A stretch of DNA of 21,730 nt. Origin: a virus. Position 1 is the first letter of the stretch. Every line of letters begins with the position of its first letter. The position numbers and the translations under genes are program-made. The DNA lies in the IMG/VR virus record IMGVR_UViG_3300032116_001482, positions 1 to 21,730 of that record. One strand, 5' to 3'. The notes below the pieces were generated by a model. That model did no database searches. It saw nothing but the letters and a program-made list of their open reading frames with translations, and had not been told where the DNA came from. Of the stretch, positions 13,946-21,730 are shown piece by piece.

Positions 13946-16900
13946 ATGGACTACGACAAACTTGCCAGACAGTTCGGTGGAACTGCGGCTCCTGTAAGTC
14001 CTCCAGCGCAACCGGATTTTGATGCGCTTGCCAAACAGTTTGGTGGTGCTGCCGCGCCTGTAGCAGCCAAGGGGCAAGACCTTGATGCGCTTGCCCAGCA
14101 GTTTGGTGCAACAGGCTACTCTGTTCCTGCGCCTGCTCCGGCTGCTGCGGCTCCGGCTGCTGCGGCTCCTGCCCCTGCAAAACAGGAAGAAAGTTCTTTC
14201 TGGGGCGAGGTCAAAAAAGGCTTCGGTACTGCGTGGGAAGGACTTAAGAATCTTCCTGAAACGCTCAGTTTGCAGCGTTCGTCGCTCAACGTAGACCGCA
14301 ACATGCAGGTCTTGAACTACCTTGATCGCATCGACAAGGGTGAAAAATTTGGGTTGGGTGTCGGTATGGGCGAGTTGCCCGTAAACATGACCACGACTAT
14401 CGACTTGTACCAGCGTGCGAAGCCCGAGAAACGCGCAGAGTTGCGTGCTCAGGTTGAGGCTGAGATGAGAACTCAGCAAGACAAAATTATGCAGGCTTTG
14501 CCTGCGTATGCGGAGTATCAGAAGAAACTGGAACCCTATCGTGGTCGGGTGCCTGACGCTACCGACATTGGTTCGCTTAAAGACTTCCGCGACTGGCTGG
14601 GCTTTAATGTATCTGCGGGTACGGTGCAACTGCTACCCATCATGGCTTCTGCCTATGTCACTCGGGGTCAAGCACGAGTTGCTGCCCCTGCGGGTATCGG
14701 TACGACGATGGCTCTGGGAGAGACAGTTCAGAACCGCCTTGAGTACATCCTCGACAAGGTAAAGAGTCTCCCTCCTGAACAGCAGGCGCAGGCAGTACAA
14801 GAATACATCACTGCGACTAATGACACCAACATGGCAGTTGCCCTCGCGTCTGGGGCACTCGATCTTGCTGGCCCTGTTGGTACCATTATCCGTCGGCAGT
14901 TGGCAAAAGAAGGCGGCAGAGAGTTCGTCAAATTTGCTACTAAACGCGAAGCAGCCAAGGCTGCGGTTACGCAAGCACCCCGTGAAATCGGGGAAGAGTT
15001 TCTTACGGGTGGTGCGCAGGAGATTGCGCAGATTGCTGGTGCCCGAAATGTGGGTGAGCAGACGGGAGACATATTCTCCAAAGAAAATATCAAGCGTGTG
15101 TTCAACGCTGCTGCCGCAGAAGCCGCTGGTAGTCTGGGTGGTAGTGGTATCAATGTAGCCACAAACGTTGGGCAGCAGATGTTGGCTGAACGCACTGAGC
15201 GTTTGGCAAGAGAAGAGTTGGAAAATCAAGTCCGCGATATGGAGCGGCGCACTCGTCAGTCCGAGGTATCGGCAGCGGCTGACACGATTGGACCCACTTT
15301 TGATGCGCTGGTGGCGAGATACAGAGCCGAAGGCATGTCTGAAATGGATGCGTTCAAAGCGGCAGGGGCCGATATAGCGCAAGGGAGGGTCGATCTTGGA
15401 GACATTACAACTGACACCGGAAGAGGTGAGCCTAGCGTTTCTGTGCCTAGTGGGGGAACAGAAACAGTCCAACCTACCGCCGAGTCTACAGAATCTGGAA
15501 CTGCACCAGTGGCAGTATCTGGCGCACCTGTTGGCGATGCTGGAACAAGAGCGCGATCTGTCGCAACTCCACTGACTGAGCGTGTTGAACCTACCGTAGA
15601 TGTAGACCAACTGGCGGCGCAAGAATCCCGGCAGCGGGGACGTGCGGAGCCTAGTGCCACCGTGGTGGAACCGGGTTCTCTTGAGGAAAAAGTTCGTCTG
15701 GCCTATCCGCCAGAAGTTGCAGAGCAGATCATTGCTCGTGCAAGTGTGCTCACGCAAGAAGCCGCAGATATGGGGGCGTCGATTAACCCCGGCCTGATTC
15801 TGCGTGCTGCTGAAGCGCAGGTTCTCGAAACTCTACCGGAAGAGACGGCTGCTGCACCACAAGGTACAGAGGTCATCGACGAGAGTGCGTTCTTGGAGTC
15901 TGTTGCACCACAGGACGCAACAGCCATTGACGAAAGCGCGTTCCTAGAGTCTGCTGCGCCGCAAGATGTAACAGCCATCGACGAAAGTGCATTCTTGGGT
16001 GCGCCTGCCGAGACCGTATCTTTAGACGCGGTTACCGAGACCACTCCTGCTTCTGCGCTACCTGTAAACCCTGAGACGGGCCTGAAGCCAAAGGGCAAAC
16101 GTGGTCGCAAGCCTGTCGAGCGCACGCCCGAAGAGCAAGCCGCTGCCGATGCCCAGCGCAAAGAACGTCAGAAAGTCGGGCGCGATTCCATTCGCACTGC
16201 TGAGAAATCTCGTGCCGTTGTTGAAAAGCCGTTCAGCGTGGACGACTACGACAACATGGATGCTGCCAAAGCGGCGGCTATGGAACTTCAGCAGGAACGG
16301 GACAACGCCCTAGTTGAGGCTTACCGCATCCTGAATGACCGCAACATTGGCCCGACTTCCAAGGCCAAGCAGATTGCCAAGACCGTCATTGACCACCCGA
16401 GTGTTGACCTGCAAGAGAAACAGCGGGCACAAAGTCGTGCCAAGCAGACGGATACTGCTCGTGCAGACATCCTTGGAGACTCCACCAACGCCCAGCCTGA
16501 CTCGTTCTACGAGACGGCTACCGATGCAACCAAGGCGATTGACCACGTCATTAAGACTGGCAACCCGTTTGAAAAACTGCTCGCCCAACGCATCAAGCCT
16601 TTTTTGAAGGGTGTGAAGATTGTTGTCGTCAGCAATCCTGAGACTGACATCCCTGACCCTCGTACCCGCCGCAACTTCCGTGGCGCGATGGGCCTGTACG
16701 TCGAGAAGGGCAAGCAGCGCACGATTTACCTGAGCAACATGCCCGGGTTGCGTGGCATCAACAACATGACGTTCCTGCACGAAGCACTTCACGGTGCGAC
16801 GATGGCGCAGATCAACGCATGGACTAAAGACCCCAACTCGGTCAGCCCCCAAGCCCGTGCGGCAATTGCTGACATGCAAAAGGTGATGTTGCAGGCGTAC

Positions 16901-19900
16901 AAGTATTACGCTGTGATGAACGTCACTGGCAGAACCGATCCGCTGGAAGACGCGCTCTACAACCTCGGTGCCTTCACCGACCTCAAGGAGTTCGTGGCTT
17001 ACGGCATGACCCAGCCCGAGATGCAAGACTTCTTGATGAAGGTGCCCGGGCAGTACAAGTTCGATGGGGACACGCTCAACCGTGGCCTGCTGACTAAGTT
17101 CGTGCAGTCCATCCGCAAGATGTTCAACATGGGGCCGCAGTATGACTCTGCGTTCCAAGACCTTGTGGTGGTTACGGATCGTCTGCTACGCGCAGCACCC
17201 GCCCCTTCTTCTCAGAGCACTATCATGGCTTTGGCGCGGAGGGTCACCGCCAAACAAAACAAGACGCTTGGAAAGATTGCAAGGTCTCAGAGTGCAACGG
17301 ACTTGAACGCCAGCATCGGTGAATTGATGATGGAGACCCGGAATGCCAAGGATGCAATCCGTCTGCTGAAGTCCGTCTATGGCGCTTTGTCTGTGGGTAC
17401 GCTGCGGAAAATTTTGCCGACCCAAACCACGATGGACATTACTCGTTGGATTGGAGACCGCATCAACAACATCCGTGTCGTCAATGATGCCGTGCAGGAC
17501 ATGGCTGGCATGCGTGCCAAGATGATTCGGGAACTGGCGCAGAAAGTCCCCGAGTGGGTGGCATTTGGTCAGAAATACGAAGATGGTGCTCGGGCGCTGG
17601 GCGATGTGATGCACGCCTCTACGCTGCTAGGTGTTGATCCTACTTTGTACCCGGACCTCTTTGACGCATTGCAGAACGACACTCAGTTGCAGAAACTGAA
17701 GGCTGACTATCAGGCCGCGCTCAACGACCCCAACAAGTCGCCCAAGCAACGGGCTACCGCCAAGGGCAACATCACCAAACGTGAGAATGAACTGCGGGTG
17801 GTGTATGAAGGCGGTCTAGTGGTTAACCCGCACACTGGTGAGCGATACAACATCAGCGGATGGGACAACCTTGCCGCACCTACTTTTGGCAACGGAGAGG
17901 GTCAGCGCATCTACGTCATGGCACGCGATGCCTATCGGGATACGTTCAACCTGCACCAGAAGTTGTTGATCGACAAGATCACCAAAGCCAACATTCCGGG
18001 TAGTGCCAGCAAGCCCAACACCCCGAAGGGCAAACTGATTGCCCAGATCACGCAGACTTTCCAAGAAGCCCAGCAGTTGGGGGTCTACTTCCCCCTCATG
18101 CGTTACGGCAACCACTGGCTGCGTATTGGTTCTGGTAAGTCCGGCGAGTTCTACATGTTTGAGTCCGCTGCGGCTCGAAACAACTACGCCCGTAAGCGTG
18201 CGGAAGAATCTGGCAAGACGCTGGAGGAGATGATTGAGTCGGAAGACTTTGATGTGGGTGATGACCTGCGCGAGATGCGCAACGACATCGTCGAGTCCAG
18301 CCAGATGCTCAAGGACATCTTCAAGGCACTGGAGGACAGCGCCAACGTGGACCCGGTCACTGGTAAGGCTGCGATTACGGACGTAGACGCAATCAAAGAT
18401 CAGGTCTATCAGATGTACCTGATGACGTTGCCTGACCGAGACATCCGTCGCAAGTTCACTCATCGCCAAGGCAAGACGGGTTTCAGTGCCGATGTGCTTC
18501 GCAATTTCATCGTGTCTCAGCACACTGCGGCTAACCAATTGGCGCGTCTGGCCTATGCTGACCAGATTCGGTTGGGTATTGGCTCTGCTTACGCTGAACT
18601 TGCAGGCAACCCTGACAAGTTGAAACTGTCGGCCTTCGTGGATGAGATTGCCATGCGTGCCAGCGCGGAGATGACTCCGCAAGTCCCGGGTGAATTTAAC
18701 TGGGATCAGATGGCGAGCATCGGTAACCAAGTGGTCTTCTACTACATGCTGACCTCGCCTAAGTCGGCTCTGGTGCAGATGACCCAGTTGCCGATTGTTG
18801 GTTTGCCTGCACTGACCGCTAAGTATGGTGCTGCCGATACGGCGAAAGTCACGGCGCGTTACTCCTTCTTGTTCAACAAACTTGGCACTACGAAGATAGA
18901 CCAGCGCGGGAATGTAGTGACCAACTGGGGCGAGCCGTCCATCAACGACTCCTCCTACGTCAATAAGCACCCTGATCTTGATTACCGCAAGGCGCTCAAG
19001 ACCGCATGGCAAGCAGCCCAAGACCGAGACATCTTCATGTCTACCTATGCGGCGGACATGACCAGCCGTGCCTCTGTGCCTACGGGCAAGTACGAAGGCT
19101 GGATGAAGAAGGGCACTCGGGCTACGTTGAACTTGATGGGCGGTGCCTTCCACCACTTGGAGCGCATCACCCGTGAGACCATGTACATGTCCACGTTTGA
19201 GTTGGAGTTTGCTCGTGCTAAGAAAGAAGGGCTAAACAACGCAGACGCAACGGACCGTGGTATCAAGGCTGCAACGGACATGGTCTACGAGACCCTGTTC
19301 AACTACTCGCAGTACAACAAGCCGCGCATCATGAAGGCGGGTGCCATTCCCCGTTTGGCTACTCAGTTCATGAGTTTCCCGCTTCAGATGACTTCTTATC
19401 TGGTGCGCAACTTCTACGGCATGCTGCCTTTCCTGAACAAGGAAGAAAAACGTGACGCTGCCATCAAGTTCTTTGGCACGCTAGGCATGACGGGTATGTT
19501 TGCTGGTGTGGTTGGCCTGCCCGGATACAGCATGATTATGGGTATCGCTGAGGGCATCCGCGAGTTGCTGCGTCCTGACATGGAAGATGATGAGGCAGAC
19601 GAGGAATACGATGTTGACGATGACGGCAACCCGCTTGGCAAGCGTAATCTTGATCTGTGGTTCCGTGAATGGTTCATTCCGAACTATTTCGGCCCGGGTA
19701 GCGACCTCGCTAAGGCACTTGGTCTTACCGACGAACAGGCACTTGCCCTACAACGTGGTGTCAAGATGGGGCCAATCTCGGCACTGACTGACCTGAACAT
19801 CGGCGCGTCGGTATCACTGGATGGTCTGTGGTTCCGTGACGATGCACCTGCGGAAGACTCCAAGGCTGCATTCACGCAGTTCATCTTTAACTTTGTAACT

Positions 19901-20473
19901 GGCCCGTTTGGTAGCATGGGGCAGCAGGTTGCTTCTGCCTTCGATGATTTCAACAACGGGCAGTTCAATCGTGGGGTGGAGAAACTGCTTCCTGCATTCT
20001 TCCGTGGTGGTGCCAAAGCCATACGACAAGCAACCGAGGGAGAGCAGACTCGTCAAGGTGCTGAGATTCGCAACGCCGAGTGGTACACCACGGGCAAGTT
20101 GCTTGGCACATCGCTTGGGTTCCAAAGCACTGAAGTGGCGGAAATCCAGAAGAAGAACTTCATGGCTAAACGCATGGTGATGGAGATTCAGAAGGATCGC
20201 CAGAAAGTGCTTGCTGATCTCGACCTAGCAGTGCAGCGGTATGAGAATGACCCATCAGACAGCAATGAAACTCGTCTTGAGGATGCTTTGATAGCCATTG
20301 ACAAGTACAACTACAAGAACGGCATGCTTGCCATCAGCGGTGAGACCGTGTCGAAGTCGTTGTCTGGTCGGGCGCAGCGTCGTGCTGAGGCAGTTGAAGG
20401 GCTTATGGTTTCTCCGAAAGAAGCCCCGTACGTCTACCCACTGCTCGAACGCTCCCAAGTGCCGCAGGAATAA
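13946..20473 (+). CDS. Giant polyvalent ejection protein (gp16-like) with HExxH metallopeptidase domain
   Basis: A 2175-residue protein preceded by TAGGAG. Regions in order: three N-terminal D(Y/F/L)DxLAxQFG repeats (residues 2-12, 24-34, 45-55); a Pro/Ala linker; a helical region to ~450 with amphipathic and hydrophobic stretches; a disordered acidic section with three IDESAFLES repeats (~644-685); an AT-hook-like KGKRGRKP (716-723); a zinc metallopeptidase domain (~870-1060) with H945-E-A-L-H949 and E1015 (DLKEFVAYG) as likely third ligand; a long helical region; a hydrophobic segment (~1840-1872), an acidic run, and a C-terminal region like PLxRFG-type phage polyvalent proteins. I see no lytic transglycosylase motif, unlike T7 gp16. 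It is probably carried in the virion and expelled with the DNA to build the conduit and process envelope or host proteins. Substrate and ligand assignments are inferred. Confidence 0.72.
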   Translation: MDYDKLARQFGGTAAPVSPPAQPDFDALAKQFGGAAAPVAAKGQDLDALAQQFGATGYSVPAPAPAAAAPAAAAPAPAKQEESSFWGEVKKGFGTAWEGLKNLPETLSLQRSSLNVDRNMQVLNYLDRIDKGEKFGLGVGMGELPVNMTTTIDLYQRAKPEKRAELRAQVEAEMRTQQDKIMQALPAYAEYQKKLEPYRGRVPDATDIGSLKDFRDWLGFNVSAGTVQLLPIMASAYVTRGQARVAAPAGIGTTMALGETVQNRLEYILDKVKSLPPEQQAQAVQEYITATNDTNMAVALASGALDLAGPVGTIIRRQLAKEGGREFVKFATKREAAKAAVTQAPREIGEEFLTGGAQEIAQIAGARNVGEQTGDIFSKENIKRVFNAAAAEAAGSLGGSGINVATNVGQQMLAERTERLAREELENQVRDMERRTRQSEVSAAADTIGPTFDALVARYRAEGMSEMDAFKAAGADIAQGRVDLGDITTDTGRGEPSVSVPSGGTETVQPTAESTESGTAPVAVSGAPVGDAGTRARSVATPLTERVEPTVDVDQLAAQESRQRGRAEPSATVVEPGSLEEKVRLAYPPEVAEQIIARASVLTQEAADMGASINPGLILRAAEAQVLETLPEETAAAPQGTEVIDESAFLESVAPQDATAIDESAFLESAAPQDVTAIDESAFLGAPAETVSLDAVTETTPASALPVNPETGLKPKGKRGRKPVERTPEEQAAADAQRKERQKVGRDSIRTAEKSRAVVEKPFSVDDYDNMDAAKAAAMELQQERDNALVEAYRILNDRNIGPTSKAKQIAKTVIDHPSVDLQEKQRAQSRAKQTDTARADILGDSTNAQPDSFYETATDATKAIDHVIKTGNPFEKLLAQRIKPFLKGVKIVVVSNPETDIPDPRTRRNFRGAMGLYVEKGKQRTIYLSNMPGLRGINNMTFLHEALHGATMAQINAWTKDPNSVSPQARAAIADMQKVMLQAYKYYAVMNVTGRTDPLEDALYNLGAFTDLKEFVAYGMTQPEMQDFLMKVPGQYKFDGDTLNRGLLTKFVQSIRKMFNMGPQYDSAFQDLVVVTDRLLRAAPAPSSQSTIMALARRVTAKQNKTLGKIARSQSATDLNASIGELMMETRNAKDAIRLLKSVYGALSVGTLRKILPTQTTMDITRWIGDRINNIRVVNDAVQDMAGMRAKMIRELAQKVPEWVAFGQKYEDGARALGDVMHASTLLGVDPTLYPDLFDALQNDTQLQKLKADYQAALNDPNKSPKQRATAKGNITKRENELRVVYEGGLVVNPHTGERYNISGWDNLAAPTFGNGEGQRIYVMARDAYRDTFNLHQKLLIDKITKANIPGSASKPNTPKGKLIAQITQTFQEAQQLGVYFPLMRYGNHWLRIGSGKSGEFYMFESAAARNNYARKRAEESGKTLEEMIESEDFDVGDDLREMRNDIVESSQMLKDIFKALEDSANVDPVTGKAAITDVDAIKDQVYQMYLMTLPDRDIRRKFTHRQGKTGFSADVLRNFIVSQHTAANQLARLAYADQIRLGIGSAYAELAGNPDKLKLSAFVDEIAMRASAEMTPQVPGEFNWDQMASIGNQVVFYYMLTSPKSALVQMTQLPIVGLPALTAKYGAADTAKVTARYSFLFNKLGTTKIDQRGNVVTNWGEPSINDSSYVNKHPDLDYRKALKTAWQAAQDRDIFMSTYAADMTSRASVPTGKYEGWMKKGTRATLNLMGGAFHHLERITRETMYMSTFELEFARAKKEGLNNADATDRGIKAATDMVYETLFNYSQYNKPRIMKAGAIPRLATQFMSFPLQMTSYLVRNFYGMLPFLNKEEKRDAAIKFFGTLGMTGMFAGVVGLPGYSMIMGIAEGIRELLRPDMEDDEADEEYDVDDDGNPLGKRNLDLWFREWFIPNYFGPGSDLAKALGLTDEQALALQRGVKMGPISALTDLNIGASVSLDGLWFRDDAPAEDSKAAFTQFIFNFVTGPFGSMGQQVASAFDDFNNGQFNRGVEKLLPAFFRGGAKAIRQATEGEQTRQGAEIRNAEWYTTGKLLGTSLGFQSTEVAEIQKKNFMAKRMVMEIQKDRQKVLADLDLAVQRYENDPSDSNETRLEDALIAIDKYNYKNGMLAISGETVSKSLSGRAQRRAEAVEGLMVSPKEAPYVYPLLERSQVPQE
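13949..14110 (+). repeat. Three N-terminal QFGG repeats of the giant protein
   Basis: The units start at residues 2, 24 and 45 (DYDKLARQFGG, DFDALAKQFGG, DLDALAQQFGA). The second and third are close at base level (GATGCGCTTGCC then CAGTTTGGTG), pointing to recent duplication. The unit is likely a docking or packaging element at the protein's N-terminus (inference). Confidence 0.7.
15875..15997 (+). repeat. Three-copy 51-base tandem repeat in the giant gene
   Basis: ATHGA(C/T)GA-type units begin at 15875, 15926 and 15977 and code for IDESAFLES(V/A)APQD(A/V)TA, the third truncated after IDESAFLG. The exact 51-base period and scattered third-position changes show tandem duplication kept in frame. 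Confidence 0.8.
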
Positions 20474-20505
20474 AAAACCCCGGGGGTTAGCCCGGGGTGT
20501 TAAAA
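20471..20505 (-). terminator. Rho-independent terminator, mainly for the leftward operon, possibly bidirectional
   Basis: An 8-bp stem (20477-20484 pairing with 20491-20498, ACCCCGGG/CCCGGGGT) encloses the loop GGTTAG. Read leftward, the stem is followed by TTTTTTATT, an excellent U-tract. Read rightward it is followed by TGTTAAAAA, a weak tail, but the stop of the giant gene abuts it, so it could also end the late transcript. It sits between convergent operons. Confidence 0.8.
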
Positions 20506-20518
20506 AGGCAACTACGCC

Positions 20519-20546
20519 AAGAAAGCGGAAGGAGCGATTCTTCCGC
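20519..20546 (-). terminator. Second hairpin, leftward terminator in tandem
   Basis: A 7-bp stem GCGGAAG (20525-20531) pairs with CTTCCGC (20540-20546) across an 8-base loop. Read leftward it is followed by TTTCTTGG, a shorter U-rich tail. It lies just after the leftward 64-residue gene, so it would be the first of two terminators met by that transcript. Read rightward there is no U-tract. Confidence 0.6.
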
Positions 20547-20556
20547 GTTCAGTATA

Positions 20557-20751
20557 TCAAAGACGCCATATCCGTAAACCCTTGATGCCGTCTTCGATCA
20601 CAACTTTGGTCAATATGTTGTATCGGAGCCTCTGTGTGGTACGACGAACCTCTTTCTCAGCGGCAGGCGGGTTCAAGCAAGGGATGAAGAACGAGCACCC
20701 CTTCTTAAACTTTTTCCAGTTCACCCGATAACTAACCTTCTCCACCAGCAT
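20557..20751 (-). CDS. Small basic phage protein downstream of the DUF927-type gene
   Basis: A 64-residue protein from the ATG at 20751 (MLVEKVSYRVNWKKFKKGCS), overlapping the end of the upstream gene by 20 bases in another frame. An alternative in-frame ATG at 20778 would add nine residues. The pattern WKKFKKGCSFFIPCLNP, then a charged helix (AAEKEVRRTTQRLRY), then TKVVIEDGIKGLRIWRL looks like a compact alpha/beta fold and resembles small proteins I recall from phage replication regions. No function is known to me. Being basic, it might bind nucleic acid. It is the last gene of the leftward operon before two terminators. Confidence 0.6.
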   Translation of the reverse strand: MLVEKVSYRVNWKKFKKGCSFFIPCLNPPAAEKEVRRTTQRLRYNILTKVVIEDGIKGLRIWRL

Positions 20752-21730
20752 CGTTGGCACCCGGGGTTGCGAACTCATCCATGCTGATGAACTCCGTGTT
20801 GGAACAGTCGAAGATCAGTGAATGCACCCCGGGCGATACGACCTTCATGCCTTTGGACAGCCGTTTGTTCATGGTGCCCAGAAAGATGCCTTTCTTCTCT
20901 AACTGCGCCAGCGTGTCTTTGTAGTTCACTTGGAACTTGACGCAATCGTTCTTGAACGGCTTGGCGGCTACGAACATCTTCTTAGTATCTGGCTCGTAGC
21001 GTATGAGCAACTCGCCACGAGGCTCCAGTGTGGGCAGCATTGCCATGTTGGTGCGACGATCTACTTCCTCGTTTACAACCAAGATGTTCTGCATGTGACG
21101 GTTGATGTAGTCACCGACCACTGCCATCACGTCGCTGGCTGGCGGCTTCACTTCTACTCGTAGGCCCAAGATCATCTGGGTAGCCCACTTGTAGATGGCT
21201 TTCATGTCCCAGTCGATGAGGCCAATGTTCTTGGCAATCAGACCGCCAGTGATGTTGGCAGCAACCACCGCAGACCAGAAGCGTTCACGTTGAGTCAGGC
21301 GCAGTTCCTTGTCGATCTTGGCTTGGATGCCAAGGACCGTGTTCTTCGCTTCTTCCAGATTCTCTACTAGCCACTTGGCATACAGGTCGCCTGCGTGTCC
21401 GAAGTTCTGCTTCAGTTGATGATCGAACATGTGCTTGGCTTCTGCCACGTCAATCACTGGGCTGTAGTCGATCTTGTATTCGATCAGGCGCATCATCTCG
21501 CCGTCAGGGCTGCTTTTGAGTGATGCCATCTTTTCGTAGAACGAAGCGTTCGATGAGCACAGGGAGATTGACTGCCACGAAGTGAGGTTCAGGCGCAGTT
21601 CGTTGGAACTGGCTTTCACCCGATCACGCCCCCGCCCCTGCGACATGCTGTACGCCAAGGTAGAGAAGTCTGCCGGAGTGGTGTTGGTCATCTCGTCCAT
21701 GGTAAACGGCAGGTTGTTCATCAAGCCCCG
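20732..21730 (-). CDS. DUF927-type phage ATPase/helicase-like protein, C-terminal part, cut by right edge
   Basis: The frame is open to the window edge; the TTG at 21724 that could serve as a start lies in mid-domain, so the gene begins beyond the window. The visible part starts at a Walker B-like LPFTMDEMTN, then has LAYSMSQGRGRDRVKASSNE, a polar sensor-like strand SISLCSSNASFYEKM, and PDGEMMRLIEYKI. This order is characteristic of DUF927 proteins, helicase-like P-loop ATPases found in phages and mobile elements; the Walker A motif must lie further right. The C-terminal ~200 residues (ERFWSAVVAANITGGLIAKN; later RRTNMAMLPTLEPRGELLIR) form a further domain of unknown role. A replication or early function is likely from family and from the opposite strand to the late genes. 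Confidence 0.65.
   Translation of the reverse strand, partial: RGLMNNLPFTMDEMTNTTPADFSTLAYSMSQGRGRDRVKASSNELRLNLTSWQSISLCSSNASFYEKMASLKSSPDGEMMRLIEYKIDYSPVIDVAEAKHMFDHQLKQNFGHAGDLYAKWLVENLEEAKNTVLGIQAKIDKELRLTQRERFWSAVVAANITGGLIAKNIGLIDWDMKAIYKWATQMILGLRVEVKPPASDVMAVVGDYINRHMQNILVVNEEVDRRTNMAMLPTLEPRGELLIRYEPDTKKMFVAAKPFKNDCVKFQVNYKDTLAQLEKKGIFLGTMNKRLSKGMKVVSPGVHSLIFDCSNTEFISMDEFATPGANDAGGEG

Noticed and set aside
14633-15757. 374-codon minus-strand open frame
   Set aside because: Same reason: it lies wholly within the giant gene and is rich in Arg/Ser/Cys typical of shadow frames.
15875-15997. CRISPR-like array suggested by regular repeats
   Set aside because: The repeats are in frame, contiguous, without unique spacers, and encode a peptide repeat.
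17816-19156. 446-codon open frame on the minus strand inside the giant gene
   Set aside because: Antisense shadow of a G+C-rich, strongly biased gene. No ribosome binding site or recognisable protein pattern, and the plus-strand protein is continuous and conserved-looking here.
20298-20585. 95-codon plus-strand frame running through the terminator region
   Set aside because: It overlaps the end of the giant gene in another frame and crosses the hairpins; no start signal and no recognisable protein.

Overview
This window is part of a tailed double-stranded DNA phage genome, most likely a lytic podovirus of a Gram-negative bacterium. The evidence is a tightly packed rightward late operon of tail fibres, lysis genes, a non-contractile tail protein and a run of ejection (internal virion) proteins ending in a 2175-residue giant. 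I see no sheath, baseplate, integrase or host gene. Most start codons follow AGGAG-like ribosome binding sites, genes are separated by 0-17 bases or overlap, and five junctions use the ATGA stop/start overlap. No stretch above 300 bases lacks a gene.

Layout. Positions 1-3435 hold receptor-binding cassettes: three tail-fibre genes (the first cut by the left edge), each followed by one or two small accessory genes, with a GIY-YIG homing endonuclease wedged at the start of the third fibre. Positions 3438-4688 are the lysis cassette: a small membrane-anchored coiled-coil protein (possible inner-membrane spanin), a three-segment holin and an M15-family endolysin. Positions 4691-7920 encode two tail or virion structural proteins. 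Positions 7963-20473 form the internal virion/ejection block: a Gly/Ala-rich structural protein, an aspartyl/asparaginyl beta-hydroxylase-like oxygenase, a GNAT-like protein in the place of T7 gp13, two proteins in the gp14/gp15 places, and a giant gp16-like polyvalent protein with an embedded HExxH metallopeptidase. Two hairpins at 20471-20546, both with U-rich tails for leftward transcripts, separate this operon from a leftward operon (small 64-residue protein and the C-terminal part of a DUF927-type ATPase), which probably belongs to the early or replication region.

How it works together. The fibres and their small partners recognise the host. The ejection proteins would be expelled ahead of or with the DNA to form a conduit; the metallopeptidase domain and AT-hook-like motif of the giant are suited to envelope or host-protein processing and DNA contact. 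Holin, endolysin and the membrane coiled-coil protein would release progeny. The oxygenase is the least expected member: it lies between virion genes with the full set of AspH-type residues, so modification of a virion or host protein is a reasonable hypothesis.

The fibre/endonuclease part reads visibly more AT-rich than the structural genes (hand-counted lines near 37-45 % G+C against about 60 % in the giant gene), consistent with modular exchange. Terminase, portal, capsid and polymerase genes are not in the window.
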